DNA from: Craspedostauros australis | Taxonomy: Eukaryota > Bacillariophyta > Bacillariophyceae > Mastogloiales > Achnanthaceae | NCBI GenBank assembly: GCA_026770025.1 | Contig: JAMXDE010000030.1 | Span: 1 to 64,000, forward strand | Direction: 5' to 3' | Length of the DNA: 64,000 nucleotides | In this document: positions 30,672-40,036 of the stretch, piece after piece | Numbering within the stretch: the first letter of the stretch is position 1 | How the letters are laid out: every line of letters starts with the position of its first letter | Notes under the pieces: generated by a model | Databases searched by the model: none | Seen by the model: only the letters and a program-made list of their open reading frames with translations | Told to the model about the DNA's origin: nothing | Position numbers and translations under genes: made by a program

Positions 30672-33600
30672 TAAGCGGTATGGTAGCGCTAGGTGAGCCA
30701 AACCTGACGCGAACCAAACGGCAAGGAATGAGGACGGCTGTTGGAACGGATGTACAACGAGCAAGTCAAAGGTGGGGGGAGGATGAAAGGAGGAAAGGCA
30801 AAGACACCATACGAATAGCAACGCTCAATGTGGGACGACTACCAAGAGACCCGACGTCACACAAACAACAAGAATTATGGCAGTGGATCAAACAGACCAA
30901 AATTGACATATGCCTATTGACAGAGGTTGGAATTAACTGGAGTAAGACAGGAGCGAGGGACAGTTGGGAGGAGCGCATAAGGCATCACTTCAGTAAAGCG
31001 AAGGATGCCAGAGCATGGAACCAGACAGAGACGGCGGGCGGAGTAACACAGTGGGGAGGGACGGCGGTGGTGGTGATGGGGCACACAGCAAGCAGAGTTC
31101 TCAGCAAAACCAACGACAGGCTGGGCAGGTGGGCTAGCATGCTCCTGCAAGGAAAAGACGGAGTCAAAGTGAGGATCGTCAGCGTCTATGTACCGGTCCG
31201 AAGCAACAATGGCCCCAGATCGGTGTATATGCAGCAGCTCACGGCCCTCCAAGAGACAGGCGCCAACGCGAGCCAGAACCCAATCCAAAGGCTGCTCGCT
31301 GACCTGCGCACCCAGATCATCGAGTGGAGAAGACAAGGAGAAGAGTTAGTGGTAGGGGGAGACATCAACATGAACGTAACGAGGTCGGAGTTCTCCAAAA
31401 TGATGGAGGAAGAAGGCTTCAAGGAGCTGGTCCTGTCAAGCAGACGCGACGAGTCGGTAGACACACACCAGTCAGGTCGAACAGGCAGAGCCATCGATGG
31501 AATATGGGGCACGGATGCGCTTCTCACGGAACGGGCGGGAATGACAGGCTTTCACGAGTGGGATCACAGGACAGTGTGGACAGATGTCAGAGAGGAGAGA
31601 GTATTCGGGCGAAAGAAACAGCGGGACGTCAAATTCACAGGGCGCAGGCTACGGCTGAGTCTGAAGAAGTCAGTGGAAAAATACAACAACGACGTCCGCA
31701 AGCAGATGAGAGAACAGAGTATTCCGGAGAGGGTCCAGGCGCTGGAAGCAACGATAGGGGACAGGATGGAGGAGTGGCAGCAGACGGAGCTAGAAGCCAT
31801 TGACAAGGCCAGAACGGCGATCATGGTGAAAGCCGAGCGCAACTGCCGGAAGGTGAAGATGGGAAGAGTGCCATTCAGTCCTACAGCGGACAAGGCGAAG
31901 AAAACGAAACTATTCTGGGACGCGGCGGTCAAACGAAGAAAGGGGAAAGTCGTGAAGTCCCGGCACATGGACAGGCTCAAGAAGAAAGCCCGGCTGGAAG
32001 TCAACACCAGGTACATGACACTCCAAGAGCTTGAGAAGAAAAGAAACGCGGCATGGGAGGCGTGGAAGGAGGTAAAACGCAACGCCATCACTTACAGGAG
32101 GAGCTTTATGGAAGAAGAAGTCCAGCAGACAACAGCGTCCGGAAAGGTAGTGGAGAGCAAGCACCGCCAGCAAATTCAAGCCAGAGAAGAAACAAAAGAA
32201 GCATGGAGGAAGATTCAATGGGCCACAGGGAAGTCCAAAGGGGCCGGCGTCGGCATGGTGACTGGAGAGATCCAAGGCCTTGGGCATAAGACGTGGACGG
32301 AACCTGAGCAGATGGCACGCTGCTTCTGCGAGGAGAACGGCAAAAAATACCAGAAGGCACTGTCAGCGCCAATATTTCAGTACAACCTGCCAAGGAGCCT
32401 GTGGACAGGACAGGATGAATGGCTTCACCACCTCACGCACACGGCTAGAGGACCAGACGAGTATACAAACTGGCTCCTACAGTGCATCGAACAGAGCCGA
32501 GGTCCGGTGTGGGAAGGGCAACAGCGAAGAGTGACCAGCGACGAACACCAAGCAGGATGGAAGAAAGCGCGTGAGCGAACGACTTCAGGTCCATCAGGTC
32601 TACACTTCGGATTGTGGAAGGCACAAAGCATGGAGCCCGACCTCAGACAAATTGATGCCTCCATGCGCAGCATCTCACTTCGGACAGGGTACAACCTGAA
32701 GAGATGGATGCAATGTACCGACGTGCAGCTAGCGAAACAGGCAGGCAACATCAACGTGGACAAATTCAGGACGATCAGTCTGCTTGAGGCGGATATGAAC
32801 ATGAACAACAAGCTGCTGGGGGCGCGAGTCATGAGGCATGCCGAGGCACACGGAATGATTGCTCCAGAGCAGTACGGGAGCAGGAAACGCCACCGATCCC
32901 AAGAAGTTAGCATCAACAACCGGCTCTCCAACGACGTCATGCGAATCCATGCGGCTCCAGGCATCATCTGTGCAAACGACGCCAAAGGCTGCTACGACAG
33001 GATTGCTCATCCCATTCTGGCCGCAAGCATGCAGGCAATGGGGGTCCCATGGACGCAGACAAAGGCAATGATCCGGAACGTAGAAGACATGAAGCATAGA
33101 ATCCAAACCATACTGGGACCATCCAAGGCTAGCTATCGCGGAAACCGGAGGGCCCCATTCCAAGGGGTGACACAAGGCCACGGGGCGGCGCCAGCATGCT
33201 GGGTAGTGGTGAGCACACCAATCATCGAAGTGATGCGCCGGCGAGGTCACGGATTCCAGCACAAAGGATGCATGACCGGGGAAGAGGTGGAGTTCGTGTG
33301 TTTCACCTTCGTGGACGACACGGATCTTATTCACACATTTCGCACTGCGGACGAGCAACAGATGGTGGCAGAAGCTCAGGAGGTGGCCGAGACGTGGAAC
33401 GGTCTGCTCAAAGCCACCGGCGGAGCCATTGAGCCAGCTAAAAGTCACTGGTACCTCATATCGTTCGTGTGGAAGAATGACAAATGGGAGTATCGGGCGA
33501 GCGAGGACGTCCCAGGCAGCATAAGGATCACGAAGCCTGACAGCCATGAACGTACGGACATCGAGCGACTGGAGGTCACCGAGGCGCGGCGAACGCTGGG

Positions 33601-34006
33601 AATTGTGGCCAGCCCCGATGGAGATCAACGCCACGCAGTCGAGGACATGTGCCAGAAAGCAAAGGAATGGGCGAGCAAAGTGCGAGCGGGCAGGCTCAGC
33701 CGAAGAGAAGTGTGGAGGGCTTTAAGGCACACCATCTGGAAAACGCTGGAGTATCCGCTACCGGCGACTACCCTGACCAAGAGCCAGTGCGAGGAAGTGA
33801 TGCGACCAGTGCTGCAAGTGGCTCTCCCAGCAGCAGGAGTCCAGCGCAACGTTGCCAGAAGCATTGTGTTCGGCCCAGCAGAAATGTTGGGGCTGGGTAT
33901 CAAGCATCTGTACTGGCAACAGCTGACGCAACACCTCTCCACTATTTTCAGGCATTGGCAGGCGTCAACGCTCACTGGAAAAATGCTGAGGGTTGTTGGA
34001 ACATGA
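30668..34006 (+). CDS. LINE ORF2, 5' part: APE endonuclease and reverse transcriptase (broken by copia insertion)
   Basis: The start ATG overlaps the ORF1 stop. Residues 1-310 are an exonuclease-endonuclease-phosphatase domain: IATLNVGRLP, LLTEVG, a GGDINMNV metal-site motif near residue 229 and a catalytic-type DHRTVW near 296. A basic, helical linker follows. The reverse transcriptase has TSGPSGLHFGLW, KFRTISLL, ANDAKGCYDRI, a GVTQGHGAAPA region and the catalytic FVDDTDL near residue 880. The genuine frame stops matching at 33993, and the last four codons are copia LTR sequence. The remainder of the protein resumes in frame at 39898. As it stands the ORF lacks its RNase H domain. Confidence 0.87.
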   Translation: MISGMVALGEPNLTRTKRQGMRTAVGTDVQRASQRWGEDERRKGKDTIRIATLNVGRLPRDPTSHKQQELWQWIKQTKIDICLLTEVGINWSKTGARDSWEERIRHHFSKAKDARAWNQTETAGGVTQWGGTAVVVMGHTASRVLSKTNDRLGRWASMLLQGKDGVKVRIVSVYVPVRSNNGPRSVYMQQLTALQETGANASQNPIQRLLADLRTQIIEWRRQGEELVVGGDINMNVTRSEFSKMMEEEGFKELVLSSRRDESVDTHQSGRTGRAIDGIWGTDALLTERAGMTGFHEWDHRTVWTDVREERVFGRKKQRDVKFTGRRLRLSLKKSVEKYNNDVRKQMREQSIPERVQALEATIGDRMEEWQQTELEAIDKARTAIMVKAERNCRKVKMGRVPFSPTADKAKKTKLFWDAAVKRRKGKVVKSRHMDRLKKKARLEVNTRYMTLQELEKKRNAAWEAWKEVKRNAITYRRSFMEEEVQQTTASGKVVESKHRQQIQAREETKEAWRKIQWATGKSKGAGVGMVTGEIQGLGHKTWTEPEQMARCFCEENGKKYQKALSAPIFQYNLPRSLWTGQDEWLHHLTHTARGPDEYTNWLLQCIEQSRGPVWEGQQRRVTSDEHQAGWKKARERTTSGPSGLHFGLWKAQSMEPDLRQIDASMRSISLRTGYNLKRWMQCTDVQLAKQAGNINVDKFRTISLLEADMNMNNKLLGARVMRHAEAHGMIAPEQYGSRKRHRSQEVSINNRLSNDVMRIHAAPGIICANDAKGCYDRIAHPILAASMQAMGVPWTQTKAMIRNVEDMKHRIQTILGPSKASYRGNRRAPFQGVTQGHGAAPACWVVVSTPIIEVMRRRGHGFQHKGCMTGEEVEFVCFTFVDDTDLIHTFRTADEQQMVAEAQEVAETWNGLLKATGGAIEPAKSHWYLISFVWKNDKWEYRASEDVPGSIRITKPDSHERTDIERLEVTEARRTLGIVASPDGDQRHAVEDMCQKAKEWASKVRAGRLSRREVWRALRHTIWKTLEYPLPATTLTKSQCEEVMRPVLQVALPAAGVQRNVARSIVFGPAEMLGLGIKHLYWQQLTQHLSTIFRHWQASTLTGKMLRVVGT
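33988..33993 (+). repeat. Copia target-site duplication, left (GAGGGT)
   Basis: GAGGGT is repeated directly after the 3' LTR at 39892-39897. The true duplication may be five bases with one chance match. Confidence 0.8.
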
Positions 34007-34656
34007 CGAATATTCAGATTCGTGTATGACCCGGTAGGGGTCACAGTTGCGCAAATGACTGCTCACACATATTTGTTTGTCCAGAACTCCTTCTCACGAT
34101 CAAATGTTCCAAACCCGAAAACGGAAATTTACAGCAGAATCCTCGAATATGACGAAAGAATCTCGGAATCTTCAGAAACAAATAATCTACGAGCCGAGAG
34201 GAATCTAACGTCAGCGGAAACGTGAGGAGCAGAGCATGAACGTCAGCAGAGGAGCAAGACCAGATATATATGGATGAGAGGAACCACTTAGGTAAGACGT
34301 CAGGATTAGAGACTGACGCAATCGAGTTCCTGAATCTCTGTCTGACACAACCAAGACCAAATAAGACAACAACACGACGAACTGCGGGAAACTGGCGCAG
34401 GTCGAGGATTCACATCGCGGTGGATCGTTAGGAATTAGGAAATGATCTGACTCAATAGGAGTCAGAACTACACGAGTTTGCAGGGCAACTGGAGATTGAC
34501 ATGAGTTGACTTTTGACAGACAAGTCGAGCTCATAAATCGCAGAGAAAGAGGAATCACCAACCTACAAACCCGGGATAACAGAACAACTAACTTAGTGAA
34601 CCAATTGTAGCCCCACCCGGTCTACATGAGCAACAGGATTGAGACCTGTTTCAACA
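33994..34656 (+). repeat. 5' LTR of copia element
   Basis: It begins TGTTGGAACATG and ends CTGTTTCAACA, with inverted TGTTG/CAACA termini. The sequence matches 39229-39891 throughout. Confidence 0.93.
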
Positions 34657-34671
34657 CGTTTTAAAACGTGT
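34654..34671 (+). other. 18-bp palindrome across the LTR/internal junction
   Basis: ACACGTTTTAAAACGTGT is perfectly self-complementary and overlaps the last three LTR bases. Outer arms (GTTTCA at 34648-34653 and TGAGAC at 34674-34679) extend the stem imperfectly. This is where a tRNA primer-binding site is normally found, and no TGG-type site is seen immediately after the LTR. Confidence 0.75.
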
Positions 34672-34727
34672 CTTGAGACACTCAGACACACGAAGTTGGG
34701 CCATCAGGGCTGAAGAACAACGACAAG

Positions 34728-37700
34728 ATGGATGAAGACGGGGTCAAGTCGGTGAAGATCGTCAAGTTCGACGGCGAGGACTTTGACGAGTGGTTGGACG
34801 TCTTCATGGCTCTCGCTGCGTGCAAGGGGTACGATGAGGTGTTGGACGAGACAGTCGCGGTACCAAGGCATGATCAGGCAGCCAAGAGCGAAGCAGAGAA
34901 GAAGGCTGAGCGGATGAACAAGGCAGCATACAGCACACTGATGCTCAGCACTGAGGGGCTGGCGAGAAGCATCGTGAGGGAGTGCAAGACAGATCACCAA
35001 CCCAAGGGTGATGCTGTGGCAGCGTTGAAGGCACTTCAGGACAGGTATGCACCGCGGGACAAGGCAGACAAGGTGACGAAGCTCAACGAGTTCACCATGT
35101 GTACACTGCAGACTCCGGAAGAGGATCCAAGCCAGTGGATGATGAGAATCAACAAGATTGTGAAGGAGCTGAAGGATTTCGGTGTGGAGAAGACGGATGA
35201 CGACTGCATTGCGCATGTGATGGTGAACCTACCGGAGGAAATCTACAGCGAGGTGAAGACTACACTGGATAGAGAGCTGAATGATGGAGACCTCAAGTGG
35301 GAGTCGCTGAAGAAGTCCCTGATCCGATTCTGGAAGAGGAAGGTGAGGACGAGTGAGGATGGGAGCACTGCGTCGACTTCAACCAACAAGGCCTTCAACA
35401 CCATGACGAAGGGGTATCAGAGCGGGTTCAAGGGCACGTGTCGCAAGTGTGGAGAATACGGACACAAGGCAGCAGAGTGCACCAAGCCACCAACCAACAA
35501 CAATGACTACCTCCAACGAATCAAGTGCTACAGATGCAAGAAGCAAGGGCACAAGGCCAAGGACTGTCCGGAGAAGAACGGACAGGGCGGACAAGCAGGA
35601 GGATCTGGGAACACCCACTCTGGAATGTTCGTTGGTATGGCAGCAATATCTCATGTAACTGGGACAGATGGCAGGCAGGCTGGAGACAAGAACAAGTGGC
35701 TGGCTGACACCGGAGCTACATGCCATGTGACCTGGTCAACCGAAGGGATCACAGATCTGGTGGCGGTCACCAATGACAGACAGGTGCAGGTGGGAGACCG
35801 CAACATGGTGACACCAACCCATGTGGGGGAATTTCATGGAGAGTGCCTGGACGGTACCGAGTTCATCTTGAAGTCAGTCTTCGTGGTCCCAGGATTCGCA
35901 CACAACATCATCAGTATTCCCCAATTCCTGGAGAAGGGATGCACGCTCAGTGGAGGCAAGGATGATATCACTTTGAAACATCCAAGCGCCAACATCAGTC
36001 TGAAGTTCCAACATGAAGATGACAATGGAGACGGCAACCTGTACTTCCTCAAATGCAAGTCAAAGGGGAAGCCAACGGAATCCATCATGGCCACGGGAAC
36101 TGTGGAGAGGAAGAGCACCATGGATGTCAATCGAGCTCATCGCATCCTGGGGCATCCAAACGAGCGCTACACCAAGCTGACAGCAGCAAAGGCAGGCTGG
36201 TCACTCACTGGGACTTGGAGAGCATGTGAGGCATGTGCAAAGGCAAAAGCAAAGGCGAAGGGAGTGAGGAAGAAGGCATTTGAGAAAGCTACCCACATCG
36301 CTCAACGCCTATACCTGGACATTTCTGGTCCATACAAGAAGACGACCAAAGGAAGCAACTACTGGCTGTTGATCGTGGATGAGGTTTCCAAGAAGAAGTG
36401 GAGTTACTTCCTGACGAACAAGAGCCAGCTTGCAGGACAGGTGGAGACTCTACTCACCAAACTCAAAGGTGCAGACCTGAAGGTGGAGGCCATTCGGTGT
36501 GACAATGCTGGTGAGAACCAAGGGAAGCTGGAGAAGGTCTGTGACGAGCATGGAATCCAACTGGAGTACACCGCCCCCAACACACCAATGATGAATGGTG
36601 TTGTCGAGAGAGGATTCGTGACGATTCGAGATTCGGCACTGGCGCTCATGTTGGATGCTGATCTCACTGATGAGGCACAAGGACGGCTTTGGGCGGAGGC
36701 AATCCACACGGCAACCCGTCTCCATAACCTGACGGTCACGACAGGCAACGACAAGAGTCCAGATGAAACCTTCTACGGCCAGAATCCCAAGCTCTATCCG
36801 CATCTGATGGAATGGGGACGCGTCGGATACGTAACGGATCGCGCCAAGAAGCCGAAGCTTACACCGAAAGCATTCAAAACGGTGATGCTGGGCTATGCTG
36901 ACAACCATGCAGGCGATACCTATCGGATGCTGAAGGTTGATACCAACAAGGTGGTGATGTCCAGAGACCTGAACTGGATGGAGTGGCATGGAGCAGGGGT
37001 CGTGGATGGTGTGGAGATCATTGCACAACCTGAGCCTGCATCCAATCCAACACCAGCAGCAACCGCAGCCGCAGTCCCAGATGAGAAGGCTGTGGTCGAT
37101 GCGGATGTTCCACTGATGATGACTCCGTCCACTGGGGAGAGAGCAGCAACCACCAAGATTCCAAAGATGGTCAGCATCGATGAACTTCCTCATGTCATTT
37201 CGGACGATGAGAGCGGTGTGATGGCGGACCCAACCGACCATGTCCGGGACGATATCAACGGAATCGTTGTAGATCCTGGGCTTGTCTCTGATTCGGATGG
37301 AAATGAGGGCATGGATGACTTCGAGATGGTGGATGTGCATCAGGCGAATGAACGGCGTGTGGCACCTGCGAACCAACGTGAGAGACATCCAACTCGTCTG
37401 GCAGTTCCGCAAGCTGGGAGAGGGTCATCCAAGATGGAGAGAGAGCGAGCGAAACTACAGACCTGGAGATCCTACGAGGTGCAAGGCCGGAATGATGGAA
37501 GGCCAAACACCAGATCCGGGAGAGTGTTGATGGTTTTCAACGCTTCCCTTACTTCTGATCCAGGGCTACCGAAGACGCTCAAGGACGCTCTGAGCAGACC
37601 AGATGGTGACAAGTGGAAGGGAGCAGCTGAAAAGGAGGTTCACAACTTCCAGAAGCGCGACTGTCTCCAAGTCATTGATCGAGGCAGCATGGGACGAGGA

Positions 37701-39176
37701 CGCACTGCACTCAAGTCTCGCTGGATATTCGTGAAGAAGTCCGAACAGGATGGGTCAACACGGTACAAAGCGAGGCTGGTGGTGAAGGGATACGAACAGA
37801 TCCCTGGAGTGGACTTCACAGAGTCATTCTCCCCGGTCGCAAGTGATACCACAATTCGAACAATGCTGGCGGTGTGCCTGGCCAACACTGGATGGGTGAT
37901 CGAAGCCCTGGATGTGGAGGCAGCATTCCTGAACGCAGAGATTGAAGAAGAGGTGTACATCGAGATCCCAGAAGGATTCGTGGACGGAGACTTTGACGGA
38001 AGGGCAGATCCAGAATATCGTCACAAGCATGTTGCAAAACTACTGAAGGCGGTGTATGGAACGGTTCAAGCACCCAGAGCATGGATGAAGACTTTCACAG
38101 CAGCACTGGTGGACATTGGATTCACCAAGAGTCTGGCAGATCCATGCTTGTTCGTGTACAAGTCGAGCGGGCAAGTCACAGCACTGGTGATAGTGTATGT
38201 TGACGATGCTGCTATCGGAGGAGACCCAGTCACAGTCGAATGGATCAAGGAAGAGATCGCACGCAAGTTCAACATCACGGACCTTGGAGAGCTCACCAAA
38301 CATCTGGGAGTATGGTACAAGAGGATGACTGATGCAGATGGCAAGTGCCTGGTGGTCAGCATGGACGACTTCGTGGAGCAGATGATCAAGGAATTCGAAC
38401 AGCACTACGGATCGAACATCAGACTCTTTGAGACCCCAGGATACCCATCAACTACCCTGGTGAAGGCGGCCGAAGATGATGAAGTGGACAATCGCGCTGG
38501 ATACCGATCCATTGTTGGCAAGCTCCTCTGGATGATGAAGAAAGTGGGACCAGAGTGTGCCAACGCTGTCAGAGAACTTGCATCACATCTGGAGCATCCA
38601 ACCAAGGAACACTGGAAGGCGATGGCGAGACTGATCGGATACATCAAGGCTGAGATTGCGAAGGAGGACAGCTATGCCATCAAACTCAGGAAGCCGCGCA
38701 GGCTGGAGATCGAAGCATGGTGCGATTCGGATTACGCAACGAACAAGGATCATCGTCGCAGCGTCTCAGGCAACATCGTGACGGTCGGAGGGTGTCTTGT
38801 GAGCTGGCAGTCCAAGACACAGCGATCGGTGACACTCTCGAGCACAGAGGCGGAGTACGTGTCGATGGCAAACTGCGCAACCGAATGCAAGTTCGCCAAG
38901 ATGCTGCTGGATGAGATGACCGGAACCAACACGCAGATCACTCTACATGGCGACAACACTGGAGCAATCTTCTTGACCAAGAACCAGCAGGTTGGACTAC
39001 GCACCAAGCACATCGATGTGGCATATCACTTCATCAAGGAGATGGTACAGGGAGGAGAGATGACCATGAAGTTCACACCATCCGAGATGAACTTCGCGGA
39101 TCCCATGACCAAGAATGTGAAGGAGAGCATTCATGAGAGGCTGGTGCCATCCATCAGACAAGGAGGGTTGAAGTGA
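34728..39176 (+). CDS. Copia Gag-Pol polyprotein
   Basis: The 1482-aa single-frame polyprotein is complete. Gag (about 1-290) ends with two CCHC knuckles, CRKCGEYGHKAAEC near 236 and CYRCKKQGHKAKDC near 266. The aspartic protease has ADTGATCHVT near 325. Integrase follows, with an HHCC finger (HRILGHP near 470, CEACAKA near 498) and a DDE core (LDISGP near 529, CDNAGEN near 590, NGVVERG near 626). The reverse transcriptase contains RYKARLVVKGYEQ, LDVEAAFLNAEIEEEVY and YVDDAAIGG (near 1156). RNase H has WCDSDYA (near 1330), SSTEAEYV and RTKHIDVAYH. Gag and Pol are in the same frame with no shift signal, as usual for copia. All catalytic residues looked for are present. It starts 72 bp after the 5' LTR. 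Confidence 0.95.
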   Translation: MDEDGVKSVKIVKFDGEDFDEWLDVFMALAACKGYDEVLDETVAVPRHDQAAKSEAEKKAERMNKAAYSTLMLSTEGLARSIVRECKTDHQPKGDAVAALKALQDRYAPRDKADKVTKLNEFTMCTLQTPEEDPSQWMMRINKIVKELKDFGVEKTDDDCIAHVMVNLPEEIYSEVKTTLDRELNDGDLKWESLKKSLIRFWKRKVRTSEDGSTASTSTNKAFNTMTKGYQSGFKGTCRKCGEYGHKAAECTKPPTNNNDYLQRIKCYRCKKQGHKAKDCPEKNGQGGQAGGSGNTHSGMFVGMAAISHVTGTDGRQAGDKNKWLADTGATCHVTWSTEGITDLVAVTNDRQVQVGDRNMVTPTHVGEFHGECLDGTEFILKSVFVVPGFAHNIISIPQFLEKGCTLSGGKDDITLKHPSANISLKFQHEDDNGDGNLYFLKCKSKGKPTESIMATGTVERKSTMDVNRAHRILGHPNERYTKLTAAKAGWSLTGTWRACEACAKAKAKAKGVRKKAFEKATHIAQRLYLDISGPYKKTTKGSNYWLLIVDEVSKKKWSYFLTNKSQLAGQVETLLTKLKGADLKVEAIRCDNAGENQGKLEKVCDEHGIQLEYTAPNTPMMNGVVERGFVTIRDSALALMLDADLTDEAQGRLWAEAIHTATRLHNLTVTTGNDKSPDETFYGQNPKLYPHLMEWGRVGYVTDRAKKPKLTPKAFKTVMLGYADNHAGDTYRMLKVDTNKVVMSRDLNWMEWHGAGVVDGVEIIAQPEPASNPTPAATAAAVPDEKAVVDADVPLMMTPSTGERAATTKIPKMVSIDELPHVISDDESGVMADPTDHVRDDINGIVVDPGLVSDSDGNEGMDDFEMVDVHQANERRVAPANQRERHPTRLAVPQAGRGSSKMERERAKLQTWRSYEVQGRNDGRPNTRSGRVLMVFNASLTSDPGLPKTLKDALSRPDGDKWKGAAEKEVHNFQKRDCLQVIDRGSMGRGRTALKSRWIFVKKSEQDGSTRYKARLVVKGYEQIPGVDFTESFSPVASDTTIRTMLAVCLANTGWVIEALDVEAAFLNAEIEEEVYIEIPEGFVDGDFDGRADPEYRHKHVAKLLKAVYGTVQAPRAWMKTFTAALVDIGFTKSLADPCLFVYKSSGQVTALVIVYVDDAAIGGDPVTVEWIKEEIARKFNITDLGELTKHLGVWYKRMTDADGKCLVVSMDDFVEQMIKEFEQHYGSNIRLFETPGYPSTTLVKAAEDDEVDNRAGYRSIVGKLLWMMKKVGPECANAVRELASHLEHPTKEHWKAMARLIGYIKAEIAKEDSYAIKLRKPRRLEIEAWCDSDYATNKDHRRSVSGNIVTVGGCLVSWQSKTQRSVTLSSTEAEYVSMANCATECKFAKMLLDEMTGTNTQITLHGDNTGAIFLTKNQQVGLRTKHIDVAYHFIKEMVQGGEMTMKFTPSEMNFADPMTKNVKESIHERLVPSIRQGGLK

Positions 39177-39216
39177 CAATCGACGTCATTTTGAGATGAA
39201 AGGAGAGGTTCTGCAC

Positions 39217-39228
39217 AAACAGGGAGAG
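39217..39228 (+). other. Polypurine tract of copia element
   Basis: AAACAGGGAGAG lies immediately before the 3' LTR and would prime plus-strand synthesis. Confidence 0.7.
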
Positions 39229-39891
39229 TGTTGGAACATGACGAATATTCAGATTCGTGTATGACCCGGTAGGGGTCACAGTTGCGCAAATGACTGCTCA
39301 CACATATTTGTTTGTCCAGAACTCCTTCTCACGATCAAATGTTCCAAACCCGAAAACGGAAATTTACAGCAGAATCCTCGAATATGACGAAAGAATCTCG
39401 GAATCTTCAGAAACAAATAATCTACGAGCCGAGAGGAATCTAACGTCAGCGGAAACGTGAGGAGCAGAGCATGAACGTCAGCAGAGGAGCAAGACCAGAT
39501 ATATATGGATGAGAGGAACCACTTAGGTAAGACGTCAGGATTAGAGACTGACGCAATCGAGTTCCTGAATCTCTGTCTGACACAACCAAGACCAAATAAG
39601 ACAACAACACGACGAACTGCGGGAAACTGGCGCAGGTCGAGGATTCACATCGCGGTGGATCGTTAGGAATTAGGAAATGATCTGACTCAATAGGAGTCAG
39701 AACTACACGAGTTTGCAGGGCAACTGGAGATTGACATGAGTTGACTTTTGACAGACAAGTCGAGCTCATAAATCGCAGAGAAAGAGGAATCACCAACCTA
39801 CAAACCCGGGATAACAGAACAACTAACTTAGTGAACCAATTGTAGCCCCACCCGGTCTACATGAGCAACAGGATTGAGACCTGTTTCAACA
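39229..39891 (+). repeat. 3' LTR of copia element
   Basis: No difference from 33994-34656 was found by eye. It is preceded by the polypurine tract and followed by the GAGGGT duplication. Confidence 0.93.
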
Positions 39892-39897
39892 GAGGGT
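39892..39897 (+). repeat. Copia target-site duplication, right (GAGGGT)
   Basis: Matches 33988-33993. Using one copy, the LINE frame continues from 33993 into 39898. Confidence 0.8.
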
Positions 39898-40036
39898 CTC
39901 GTACGAGGCGGCAGCGGCAAGCGCAGGAACCATCAATCTGTTCCAGACAACTGGGAGCAAGTGGTCCAAGATAGTCCCACAATCGTGGTGGGCAAGCGTA
40001 GCAGAAGAAGCGGCGTCGGCGAACCTCGAGGTACGG

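Larger units (their letters stand above)
33994..39891 (+). mobile_element. Intact Ty1/copia retrotransposon (5898 bp) inside the LINE
   Basis: Two 663-bp LTRs with TGTTG...CAACA ends flank a single 1482-codon Gag-Pol frame. The LTRs show no difference by eye at a constant offset of 5235. GAGGGT duplications flank the element. Indistinguishable LTRs and an open polyprotein indicate a very recent insertion, and the element is probably competent. The polyprotein resembles diatom CoDi-type copia families. Confidence 0.93.
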
